In this document: positions 47,772-55,024 of the stretch, one piece after another
How the letters are laid out: every line of letters starts with the position of its first letter
Numbering within the stretch: position 1 is the first letter of the stretch
Origin: Streptomyces antibioticus
GTDB taxonomy: Bacteria; Actinomycetota; Actinomycetes; Streptomycetales; Streptomycetaceae
Reading direction: 5' to 3'
Assembly: GCF_002019855.1 (NCBI RefSeq)
Contig: NZ_CM007717.1
Location: 2,539,198 to 2,603,197, forward strand
Length of the DNA: 64,000 nt
Notes under the pieces: generated by a model
What the model was told of the DNA's origin: nothing
Database searches by the model: none
The model's input: the letters and a program-made list of their open reading frames with translations, nothing else
Program-made: the position numbers and the translations under genes

Positions 47772-48692
47772 ATGCGGAGTCGATTTCGGAGCGACCGGCA
47801 GTTGACCGTGCGGATGACCGTCACGATGTTTCTGCTGGGGCTGCTCTACGTGGCGTTCGTCGTCGCGTTGATCGTGTTTCTGAAGTCATGGGTGCTGGTC
47901 GTCGTGGTCGTGGCGGGGATGCTGGGCGCCCAGTTCTGGTTCTCGGACCGGATCGCGCTGTTCGCGATGCGCGGGCGGGTCGTCGAGCGGGAGGAGTATC
48001 CCGGGCTGCACTCCGTGGTGGACCGGCTCAGCGCGATGGCGGACATGCCGAAGCCGGTGGTGGCCGTGTCGGATATGGACATGCCGAACGCGTTCGCGAC
48101 CGGGCGCAACGCCGACAACGCCGTGGTGTGCGTGACGACCGGCCTGCTGCGGCGGCTGGAACCGGCCGAGCTGGAGGGCGTCCTCGCGCACGAGATGGCG
48201 CACGTGGCGCACAAGGACGTCGCGGTGATCACGATCGCGTCGTTCCTCGGGGTGATCGCCGGGCTGATCGTCCGGTTCGCCTTCTACTCGCAGCTCTTCG
48301 GCGGCGGGCGCCGGGACCAGAACACCGCGGTGGTCTTCGCGGCCGTGATGGGGGTGTCGGCGGCCGTGTACGCGATCAGCTTCCTGCTGATCAGGGCCCT
48401 GTCCCGGTACCGGGAGCTGGCCGCGGACCGGGCGGCCGCGCTGCTCACCGGGCGGCCCTCGGCACTGGCCTCCGCGCTGACGAAGGTCTCCGGGGACATC
48501 GCCAGGATCCCCACCAAGGACCTGCGCACGGCCCAGGCGTTCAACGCCTTCTACTTCACCCCGGCGCTGGGCGCCGAGCCCGGTCTCTCCCGGCTCTTCT
48601 CCACCCACCCGAGCCTGCAGCAGCGGCTCGACCAGCTCGGCAGGATCTCGGCCGAGCTGGGCCGGGCCGCCGAGCCCGGGAAGGCGGGCTGA
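47772..48692 (+). CDS. htpX: HtpX-like M48 metalloprotease
   Basis: A 306-residue membrane protease. Two N-terminal spans (MFLLGLLYVAFVVALIVFLK and LVVVVVAGMLGAQFWF) precede MPNAFATGRNADNAVVCVTT, the zinc site GVLAHEMAHVAHKDV (HExxH), further spans and the Glu ligand in YRELAADRAAALLTG. It degrades damaged membrane proteins. ATG 47772 was chosen; ATG 47766, two codons earlier, is equally possible. It is followed after 2 bp by pspAB, so the two form an envelope-stress operon. Confidence 0.9.
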   Translation: MRSRFRSDRQLTVRMTVTMFLLGLLYVAFVVALIVFLKSWVLVVVVVAGMLGAQFWFSDRIALFAMRGRVVEREEYPGLHSVVDRLSAMADMPKPVVAVSDMDMPNAFATGRNADNAVVCVTTGLLRRLEPAELEGVLAHEMAHVAHKDVAVITIASFLGVIAGLIVRFAFYSQLFGGGRRDQNTAVVFAAVMGVSAAVYAISFLLIRALSRYRELAADRAAALLTGRPSALASALTKVSGDIARIPTKDLRTAQAFNAFYFTPALGAEPGLSRLFSTHPSLQQRLDQLGRISAELGRAAEPGKAG

Positions 48693-48694
48693 CC

Positions 48695-49279
48695 ATGGGG
48701 CTGCTGGACATCCTGCTCGGCCGTACGAAACCGGTCGCGCCCGATCTGGACCGGCTGTTCGCACTGCCCTCGGCGGCGGTGACGCTGGAGGCGGCGACCG
48801 GGTTCACCCCGACCGGGCGGGGCGCCGTCTGCTTCGCGACCGTGGAGGGCGCCGCGTTCGAGCAGACGCACCACGAGGTCCAGGCGCTCCTGGACGCCGA
48901 CACCGACCGCACCGGTCCCCCGGTACGGCTGCTGCGCGACGAGCACGGCTACTCCTGGCTGGTCTCGCACCGCTCCCCCGACGAACTGTCCCTGCTGGTC
49001 AACGACCTGCACGCGGTGAACAGCGCGATGGAGGTCAACGGCTTCGGACCGCAACTGCTGTGCTCGCTCGCCGGGTTCACCGACACCGGCGGCCGTCCGC
49101 TGGCGCTGGTGTACCTCTACAAGCGCGGCACGTTCTATCCGTTCGCGCCGCTGCCCGGGCCGGAGCAGCGGCGCGACAACGCCCTCGAACTCCAGGTGAA
49201 GGCGGTCCTGGAGGACGATCTTCGCCTGGAGCCCGATCTGAGCCGGTGGTTCCCGGTGTGGGGCGCGCCCGGCCTGTGA
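48695..49279 (+). CDS. pspAB: PspA-associated protein PspAB
   Basis: A 194-residue protein, MGLLDILLGRTKPVAPDLDR onward, matching the PspAB family. The middle has GYSWLVSHRSPDELSLLVND, LHAVNSAMEVNGFGPQLLCS and LVYLYKRGTFYPFAP. There is no membrane segment. It starts 2 bp after the htpX stop. PspAB is, from memory, often found with HtpX and PspA; its mechanism is unknown. pspA and pspAA lie 46 kb away at the left of the window. Confidence 0.88.
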   Translation: MGLLDILLGRTKPVAPDLDRLFALPSAAVTLEAATGFTPTGRGAVCFATVEGAAFEQTHHEVQALLDADTDRTGPPVRLLRDEHGYSWLVSHRSPDELSLLVNDLHAVNSAMEVNGFGPQLLCSLAGFTDTGGRPLALVYLYKRGTFYPFAPLPGPEQRRDNALELQVKAVLEDDLRLEPDLSRWFPVWGAPGL

Positions 49280-49302
49280 GACCCGACGGGCCGGGTCAGG
49301 TC

Positions 49303-49581
49303 CTACAGGCCGCGCTCGCGGCGGTAGCGGCGCTCCCACTTGGCCTGCTGGTCACGGCGGTCGCGGTACGCCTTGTACGACGTCGGCGCGGCGCCGGTCG
49401 CGGTCGCGGCGCCGGTGCCCTTGCTGGTGGTGCCGGTGCCGGTGCCCGTGCCCGTGGTGGACGGGCCGCGTCCGTGGCGTACGTACAGGTGGAGCAGGGC
49501 CACGGCGGCGAGCCAGTAGAGGGGGTTTCCGAATCCCAGGAGGACCAGGACCACGGTCCCGGTCAAGACGATGGTGCCCAT
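49303..49581 (-). CDS. Small membrane protein with Thr-Gly repeat linker (92 aa)
   Basis: A 92-residue protein from ATG 49581. The N-terminal hydrophobic region (VLTGTVVLVLLGFGNPLYWLA) probably spans the membrane once or twice. A low-complexity Thr/Gly linker (TTGTGTGTGTTSKGTG) and a basic C-terminal tail (AYRDRRDQQAKWERRYRRER) follow. Similar proteins occur next to pspAB in streptomycetes. No function is recognised. It converges on pspAB. Confidence 0.7.
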   Translation of the reverse strand: MGTIVLTGTVVLVLLGFGNPLYWLAAVALLHLYVRHGRGPSTTGTGTGTGTTSKGTGAATATGAAPTSYKAYRDRRDQQAKWERRYRRERGL

Positions 49582-49649
49582 GACATCGAGGGTAGGGACA
49601 CCGTCACGCAGAGTGCATCCGCTTTTCGGCGTCGGGGCGGCCGCCGGTG

Positions 49650-50999
49650 TCAGACGTCGGGCGCCGCCGTGACCACCCCCGCCGCGACCGCCGCCCTCAG
49701 GGTGCCGTGGTCGGCGGCGTTCTGGTCGGCGTAGGCGAGGGCGAACTCGGCGACGGCCCGGTCGAAGGTGTCCGCGCGGCCGAGATACCCGGCGAGGGCG
49801 AACCGGTCGCCGGAGCGGGCGTGCGCGCGGGCCAGCGCGGTGCCGCACAGCCGGGCGTAGGCGCGCAGGTCGGCGGGGTCCATGCCGTCGACGTCCGCCG
49901 CGCCCTGGACGTCCCGGAGCTGCCGCCAGTAGTAGGCGCGCCCCTGCGGCCCGGTCGTCCAGCCCAGGAAGATGTCGCCGGCCGCCTGGAGCAGACGCTG
50001 GCCCGCGACGACCCGGTGGCCGGGGTGGGTGTACGGGCCGGTCGGCAGATGGTCCTCCAGGACGGACGTACGGGCCTCCTTGAGCTGGAGGAACAGCGGG
50101 TCGTCGGCGTCGCGCCCGGCGAGCAGGACGACGAAGCAGCGCAGGCCGACACTGCCGACGCCGACGACCTTGCGGGCCGCGTCGACGAACCGGTAGCGGT
50201 CGAGGAGCAGCCGGCGTTCCTCGGGGAGGGTGGAGCGGTAGTCGCTGAAGATCTTGCGCAGGGCGGCGCTGTCGGAGGCTCCGGCGGCCTGGAGGAGCGG
50301 CGGGTCCTGGATGATGCGGTGCCGTCCGTCGACGACCTCCGCGAGCTTGCCGAGCGCCGGGAGGCTGGTGCGGCGGCGGGCCCGGGCGAGGCTCGCCCCG
50401 GCGCGGTGCCGGCGGTGCGCGGAGCGGAGCAGCGGCAGCAGGCGTTCGGCGTCGACGCGGTCGTACCAGACCGCCAGTTCGCCGAGCCCGGCGAGCCGGC
50501 GCACGGCGGTGCGGTAGGCGGCGACGGCCTCCAGGGCGGCGCGGCGCACCTTGGGTTCCGGGTGGCCGTTGGCGCGGGCGGCGACGGCGACGGAGACGGC
50601 GAGCCGCTTGACGTCCCACTCGAAGGGGCCGGGGAAGGTCTCGTCGAAGTTGGTGAGGTCGAAGTGCAGGGTGCGGCGGGCGGTGGAGTGCGCGCCGTAG
50701 AGTCCGAAGTTGAGCAGGTGGGCGTCGCCGCAGAGCTGCACGGTCAGCCCGGTGTGCGGGCGGGCGGCCAGGTCGGCGGCCATCACGGCGGCCGAACCGC
50801 GCAGGAAGGCGGACGGCGACGAGGTCATCCGCCCGTACCGGACGGGCAGCAGCTCGGACAGCCGGTCCCGCCCCTGCCGCTCCAGTACGGCGACGGGGTC
50901 GGGCCGGTCGACGGACGGCAGCCAGCGTCCGTGCCCGGAGCGGGGCATCCGCCCCCGCGCGTCCCGGCCGCGCCGGGCCCGCTCCGCGGGGGTGGTCAT
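49650..50999 (-). CDS. DUF2252 domain protein
   Basis: A 449-residue protein from ATG 50999. DUF2252 features are VQLCGDAHLLNFGLYGAHST, LHFDLTNFDETFPGPFEWDV (kinase-like catalytic Asp), FVDAARKVVGVGSVGLRC and GTALARAHARSGDR. The fold is related to aminoglycoside phosphotransferases, but activity is unknown. The frame stays open upstream through an 11-copy 15-bp repeat. I rejected that extension because it encodes only Ala/His/Gly/Thr/Ser repeats outside the domain. Confidence 0.87.
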   Translation of the reverse strand: MTTPAERARRGRDARGRMPRSGHGRWLPSVDRPDPVAVLERQGRDRLSELLPVRYGRMTSSPSAFLRGSAAVMAADLAARPHTGLTVQLCGDAHLLNFGLYGAHSTARRTLHFDLTNFDETFPGPFEWDVKRLAVSVAVAARANGHPEPKVRRAALEAVAAYRTAVRRLAGLGELAVWYDRVDAERLLPLLRSAHRRHRAGASLARARRRTSLPALGKLAEVVDGRHRIIQDPPLLQAAGASDSAALRKIFSDYRSTLPEERRLLLDRYRFVDAARKVVGVGSVGLRCFVVLLAGRDADDPLFLQLKEARTSVLEDHLPTGPYTHPGHRVVAGQRLLQAAGDIFLGWTTGPQGRAYYWRQLRDVQGAADVDGMDPADLRAYARLCGTALARAHARSGDRFALAGYLGRADTFDRAVAEFALAYADQNAADHGTLRAAVAAGVVTAAPDV

Positions 51000-51351
51000 C
51001 GGGGGTGCCCCTGCGTGCGCCGTGCCTGCGTGCGCCGTGCCTGCGTGCGCCGATCCGGCGTGCGCCGATCCGGCGTGCGCCGTGCCTGAATGCGTCGATC
51101 CGGCGTGCGCCGCCCCCGCGTTCGCCGGCCCTGCATGCGCCGTCCCCGCACGAGTCGTCCCTGCACGTGTCCTCCCTCCGTCGCACCGCCTCCTGTTGGC
51201 AGTGAAGTGGGCCCGGGGGGTGGTGTGCATGCCGGATACGGCGAACGGGTGACGCGGACGGCCCGCGGGCGGTCCCGTTGTCAGTGGCGTCGGGGAGTAT
51301 CGGAAGGGAGCGCGGGCGAAGGCCGGCGGGGGACGGCGGGCGGAGGCCGGG
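51000..51351. other. Divergent intergenic region dominated by a tandem array
   Basis: The region between the divergent DUF2252 and winged-helix genes holds the 15-bp array (51013-51177), an AACAGGAGGCGG stretch on the minus strand, and a GC-rich leader of the plus-strand gene. No gene is credible here; both promoters must lie within it. Confidence 0.6.
51013..51177. repeat. Eleven imperfect tandem copies of a 15-bp unit
   Basis: Copies follow GCGTGCGCCGTGCCT or GCGTGCGCCGATCCG. The first five are nearly identical, and the last six are progressively degenerate toward 51177. The array is immediately 5' of the DUF2252 start. Confidence 0.85.
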
Positions 51352-52560
51352 ATGGGTGACGGTGTGCGGTACATCGGCGGGGACGAGCGGCGGGCGCGGC
51401 TGGGACTGCGGCACCGGCTGGCCCCGGCGGCGCGGGCCGGGACGCCCGAGGAGGTGGCGGACGCGCTGGTCGCGCTGCACGGCAGCGACCCGGCGGCCGT
51501 GTATCTGGCGGTGGGGGCCCGGCTGACGGACGCGGCGGGCACCGTCGCGGAGACCGACCGCGCGCTGTACGGGGACCGGACGCTGGTGCGGATGCACGGC
51601 ATGCGGCACACCGTGTTCGCGTTCCCGGCCGGGCTGACGGCGGTGGTGCACGCCTCGACCGGGCTGGCCGTGGCCGCGCGGGAGCGGGCCTCGCTGGTCA
51701 AGGACATGGCGAAGGCGGGCGCGCCGGACGCGGTGTGGCTCAAGGAGACCGAGGAGAGCGCGCTGGCGGCACTGGGCCGGCTGGGCCAGGCCACGGCGTC
51801 CGAGCTGGCGGAGGCGGAGCCGCGGCTGCGGGAGCGGTTCGTGTACGCCGCCGGGAAGCCGTACGAGGGGGTCCACACCGTGGGGACGCGGCTGCTGAGG
51901 GTGCTGGGCGTGGAGGGGAAGGTGGTCCGGGGGCGGCCGCTGGGTTCCTGGACGTCGAGCCAGTTCCGCTGGGCGTTGGCCCCCGAGCATCCCGAACTGC
52001 CCCCGGCCGAGGCCCAGGCGGAGCTGCTGCGCCACTGGCTGGCGGCGTGCGGTCCGGCCACGGAGGCGGACCTCAAGTGGTGGACGGGGTGGCGGGTCAC
52101 GGACGTACGGCGGGCGCTGGCGGCGATCGGGGCGCGGGCCGTGTCACTGGACGAGGGCACGGGGTACGTCCTCGCGGAGGACGGCGATCCGGTGACGGGG
52201 CCTCAGGAGCCGTGGGCCGCGCTGCTGCCCGCGCTCGATCCCACGGCGATGGGCTGGCAGGGCCGCGACTGGTATCTGGACCCGGAGCTGCGGCCGGCCC
52301 TGTTCGACTACAGCGGCAACATCGGTCCGACGGTGTGGTGGGACGGCCGGATCGTCGGCGGCTGGGCACAGCGTCCGGACGGCGAGATCGTCTGGCGGAT
52401 CCTGACCGGGGAGGGAACGGGGGCGGACGGTGCGGGCGGCATCGGCCGCGACGCGGAGACGGCGATCGCGTCGGAGGCGGAACGCCTGACGGCGTGGCTC
52501 GGCACCACGCGGGTGACACCGCGGTTCCGGACGCCGGTGGAGAAGGAGTTGGGTCGGTGA
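51352..52560 (+). CDS. Winged-helix DNA-binding protein, AlkZ/YcaQ-like superfamily
   Basis: A 402-residue protein of the HTH_42 (AlkZ-related) family. The N-terminus has RLGLRHRLAPAARAGTPEEV and LHGSDPAAVYLAVGAR, then TLVRMHGMRHTVFAFPAGL. The middle winged helix has LAALGRLGQATASELAEAE. The C-terminal part has LLPALDPTAMGWQGRDWYLD and LFDYSGNIGPTVWWDGRIVG. AlkZ members are glycosylases that unhook crosslinks with a QxQ motif. I do not see a clear QxQ here, so glycosylase activity is uncertain. 15-bp tandem arrays flank the gene on both sides. Confidence 0.85.
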   Translation: MGDGVRYIGGDERRARLGLRHRLAPAARAGTPEEVADALVALHGSDPAAVYLAVGARLTDAAGTVAETDRALYGDRTLVRMHGMRHTVFAFPAGLTAVVHASTGLAVAARERASLVKDMAKAGAPDAVWLKETEESALAALGRLGQATASELAEAEPRLRERFVYAAGKPYEGVHTVGTRLLRVLGVEGKVVRGRPLGSWTSSQFRWALAPEHPELPPAEAQAELLRHWLAACGPATEADLKWWTGWRVTDVRRALAAIGARAVSLDEGTGYVLAEDGDPVTGPQEPWAALLPALDPTAMGWQGRDWYLDPELRPALFDYSGNIGPTVWWDGRIVGGWAQRPDGEIVWRILTGEGTGADGAGGIGRDAETAIASEAERLTAWLGTTRVTPRFRTPVEKELGR

Positions 52561-52618
52561 GACGGGGTGACGGGCAGAGCTGGACGCGGTAAGAAACGCG
52601 CCGCCCGGGGGGAGCGGC

Positions 52619-52846
52619 ATGGCGCCCCGCCGGATGGCGCCCCGCCGGATGGCGCCCCGCCGGATGGCGCCCCGCCGGATGGCGCCCCGCCGGATGGCGC
52701 CCCGCCGGATGGCGCCCCGCCGGATGGCGCCCCGCCGGATGGCGCCCCGCCGGATGGCGCCCCGCCGGATGGCGCCCCGCCGGATGGCGCCCCGCCGGAT
52801 GGCGCCCCCTGGGGGGCGCCCCCTGGGGGGCGGCCATCCGGCGGGG
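52619..52846. repeat. Twelve perfect 15-bp tandem copies ending in an inverted copy
   Basis: ATGGCGCCCCGCCGG is repeated 12 times without change (52619-52798). It is followed by a thirteenth partial copy, a GGCGCCCCCTGGGGGGCGCC palindrome, and GCCATCCGGCGGGG (52833-52846), which is the reverse complement of CCCCGCCGGATGGC from each unit. It is placed between convergent genes. It looks like a terminator whose left arm has expanded. Confidence 0.92.
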
Positions 52847-52851
52847 TCGGG

Positions 52852-53166
52852 TCAGCGGGAGTACCGCATCAGGGCCCGCACCATGTGACACGTCGTGTCC
52901 GACGGCGGGTGTATGCCGATCAGTTCCGCCGTGCTGCGGATCTTCTCGTTGCGGGCCTGGTCGGGCAGGTAGACGCCCAGGTCGAGCAGGGCGATCGCGA
53001 GCCGCATCGCCTTGAGGCGGCGGTTGTGCGTGGCGTACCACTCACGCGGCCGGCCGGGCGGCAGCGGCCGCTTCGCGACGGGCACGTACGGCAGGTCGAG
53101 CTGGACGGGGTGGTTCGCGGTGGACTGGGTCGGCAGCGGCTTCGAACGGAGTGCGGCAGCGGGCAC
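52852..53166 (-). CDS. Conserved hypothetical protein (104 aa)
   Basis: A basic 104-residue protein with LPPGRPREWYATHNRRLKAM, ALLDLGVYLPDQARNEKIRS and IHPPSDTTCHMVRALMRYSR. No membrane span or known domain is evident; the helical Arg-rich parts could contact nucleic acid. An ATG two codons earlier (53172) touches the AGGAGG ribosome site directly. The GTG at 53166, 6 nt from that site, is therefore the likelier start. Its 3' end lies 6 bp from the 15-bp array. Confidence 0.7.
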   Translation of the reverse strand: MPAAALRSKPLPTQSTANHPVQLDLPYVPVAKRPLPPGRPREWYATHNRRLKAMRLAIALLDLGVYLPDQARNEKIRSTAELIGIHPPSDTTCHMVRALMRYSR

Positions 53167-53309
53167 GGGCATCCTCCTGTCGCGGTCAAGGTCCCGGTCC
53201 GGAACGTCCGGCGGAACCCTCGAACACTGCTTCTATTCTACCGTCCCCCACTGACAAAAGCCCCTGGCCACAAGGGCATTCGGCACCTTCGGGCGCTACC
53301 GTGAGGGGC

Positions 53310-53669
53310 ATGGAGATCTGGATCAACCCCGCCTGTTCCAAGTGCCGCAGCGCCCTCACCCTTCTCGACGCGGAGGGGGCCGACTACACGGTCCGGCGCT
53401 ATCTGGAGGACGTGCCGAGCGAGGACGAGATCAGGGCCGTCCTCGACCGGCTCGGGCTGGAGCCGTGGGACATCACCCGCACCGGCGAGGCCGTCGCCAA
53501 GGAGCTGGGGCTCAAGGAGTGGGCGCGGGACGCCGGTTCGCGCGACCGGTGGATCGCTGCGCTCGCCGGGCACCCCAAGCTCATCCAGCGTCCGATCATC
53601 ACCGCCGACGACGGCACGGCGGTCGTCGCCCGCACCGACGAGGCCGTACGGGACGCGTTGTCGCGGTAG
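53310..53669 (+). CDS. ArsC/Spx-family arsenate reductase-like protein
   Basis: A 119-residue thioredoxin-fold protein: MEIWINPACSKCRSALTLLD with a CxxC instead of the single ArsC Cys, then GADYTVRRYLEDVPSEDEIR and HPKLIQRPIITADDGTAVVA (conserved Arg-Pro). It is likely a glutaredoxin-linked reductase or a related ArsC-like protein rather than a true arsenate-resistance enzyme, as no ars genes are near. It diverges from the 104-residue protein gene. Confidence 0.88.
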   Translation: MEIWINPACSKCRSALTLLDAEGADYTVRRYLEDVPSEDEIRAVLDRLGLEPWDITRTGEAVAKELGLKEWARDAGSRDRWIAALAGHPKLIQRPIITADDGTAVVARTDEAVRDALSR

Positions 53670-53821
53670 CCGACCGTCATTCACCGTGGCCAACGGCCGT
53701 TCTCCGGCGCCGAGTTGCCGTGTGACGCACGCCACCACAGCCGACTTGTGTGTCCGCTGAGTAACTCGGTTCGGTATCTCGTACATACCGGCGTACGCTC
53801 CCTACCGCTCAGGAGGCGCGG

Positions 53822-54556
53822 ATGTCGCGCAGGAGAACCCTCAGCACCAAGAAGAAGCTCGCCCTGCTGGTGAGTGCCGCGACGGTGGCGGGAGGCGGCG
53901 CGTTTGTCATGGCGGCCACCTCGAACGCCGCGCAGCCGGCGCAGACGGCCGCCGAGTCGAGCGTCTGTCAGGGGCTGGCCACCGCCCTCGGCAACAACGA
54001 GAAGTTCATCGAGGGCCAGCGGGCCGCTCCGGACGCCCAGTCGGAGGCGCGGATCGCCAACCGCGAGGCCGTCATCGCGCAGATCAAGGTCCAGCAGAAG
54101 GCGTCCGGGTGCGTCGTTGGGGAGTCGGCTCAGGGCTCCCAGGCGGCACAGCCCGAGGCCCCTGCGGGCAACGCGGGCAACGGCGCGGGCGCCGGGAACG
54201 CCGGCAACGGCGCCGGTGAGGCCGGTGCGGGGAACGCCGGTGCCGGTGCCGGTGCCGGTAACGACGCGGGTGCTGGCAACGCCGGCAACGGTGGCGGTGC
54301 CGCCGCCGGCCAGCAGGTCTGCAACGGCTCGACCGTCACGCTCTCCGGCGAGGGCGGTGCCCCGGCGGCCTCCAGCAACCAGTTCCCGGCGGGGACCAAG
54401 CTGAAGGTCACCAACCTGGACAACAACAAGTCCACGACCGTCGAGGTGACCTCGGTGTCGGGCAGTTGCGTGCTGCTCAACAACGCCGCCTTCGAGCAGG
54501 TCCGCGAGCCCGGCAAGTTCCTGATCCGCCGGGCCGTGATCGAGAAGGTGGGGTGA
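53822..54556 (+). CDS. Secreted Gly/Asn/Ala-rich protein, possible RlpA-like barrel
   Basis: A 244-residue exported protein. The signal peptide is LALLVSAATVAGGGAFVMAA with the site near SNAAQPA. A short helical region (~40-100) with two Cys is followed by a low-complexity GNAGNGAGAGNAG-type linker (~115-160). The C-terminal ~80 residues (VCNGSTVTLSGEGGAPAASS, FPAGTKLKVTNLDNNKSTTV) resemble a small double-psi beta-barrel like RlpA. The barrel assignment is by pattern only. Its tandem-repeat linker and leader recall the DUF1996 protein at 60.3 kb. Confidence 0.8.
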   Translation: MSRRRTLSTKKKLALLVSAATVAGGGAFVMAATSNAAQPAQTAAESSVCQGLATALGNNEKFIEGQRAAPDAQSEARIANREAVIAQIKVQQKASGCVVGESAQGSQAAQPEAPAGNAGNGAGAGNAGNGAGEAGAGNAGAGAGAGNDAGAGNAGNGGGAAAGQQVCNGSTVTLSGEGGAPAASSNQFPAGTKLKVTNLDNNKSTTVEVTSVSGSCVLLNNAAFEQVREPGKFLIRRAVIEKVG

Positions 54557-54633
54557 TCGCCGGCCCCGGCGGCCGACGAGAACGATGAGAACAGGGTCCC
54601 GCCGCTCGCGGCCACGAGCGGCGGGGCCCGCAT

Positions 54634-54732
54634 GTGCGGGGCGGACACGCTGTCTCGAACCCGGCGGACCACAGCACCACAGGACCGCACGGCCGGGGTC
54701 GAGGAGGAACAGACGGCGTGTCCGCCCCGCAC
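54634..54732. repeat. 99-nt inverted repeat with 17-bp perfect arms
   Basis: GTGCGGGGCGGACACGC (54634-54650) and GCGTGTCCGCCCCGCAC (54716-54732) are perfect complements. The intervening 65 nt contains further imperfect pairing (TCTCGAACCCGG against CCGGGGTCGA...AGA). It is gene-free. Confidence 0.7.
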
Positions 54733-54876
54733 CCGCGCGCCCGCGTCCCCCTCTCCCCCACCCCCGTATTCCCGTCGCATACGAGCCGCCGGCCGCCCCG
54801 AGTGTGCTTCCGCGAACGGTGCCGGACCGGCCCCGCCGGTGCCTCCCGGCACCCCTCACACGGTGACTCGCACCAC

Positions 54877-54925
54877 AGAACCACCAGGTAACACGGGGTT
54901 CACATTCGAGCAATGACCGGGAAAT
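54877..54925 (+). promoter_or_regulatory. Probable GlnR boxes upstream of glnII
   Basis: Five 5-mers in strict 11-bp phase: AGAAC, GTAAC, TTCAC, GCAAT and GAAAT, each separated by 6 bp. The phasing matches GlnR a/b half-sites; individual boxes are degenerate. It lies 100-150 bp before glnII. Confidence 0.55.
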
Positions 54926-55024
54926 CGCCTGTTGGCAGTCTGCCGGGCAGACAAGGCGGCGCCCCAGTGCCGCAGCGCCGCAGCACCCGCAAGTGCGTCA
55001 GAGACACCCCGAAGGAAGTGGCCC

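Larger units (their letters stand above)
54557..55024. other. Gene-free region upstream of glnII with hairpins
   Basis: No credible gene. It contains a terminator-like hairpin for the secreted-protein gene (GTCCCGCCGCTCG with its partner, 54598-54631), a 17-bp long-range inverted repeat (54634-54732), and the probable GlnR region of glnII (54877-54925). Confidence 0.7.

Noticed and set aside
52619..52800. Possible CRISPR array
   Set aside because: Units are contiguous 15-mers with no spacers and no cas genes nearby.
52619..52888. ORF encoding repeated MAPRR
   Set aside because: It is only the 15-bp tandem array read in one frame; all three frames on both strands are open because 15 is a multiple of 3.
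54585..54916. Several overlapping small ORFs before glnII
   Set aside because: All are Arg/Pro-rich, lie across hairpins and the GlnR region, and lack ribosome sites.
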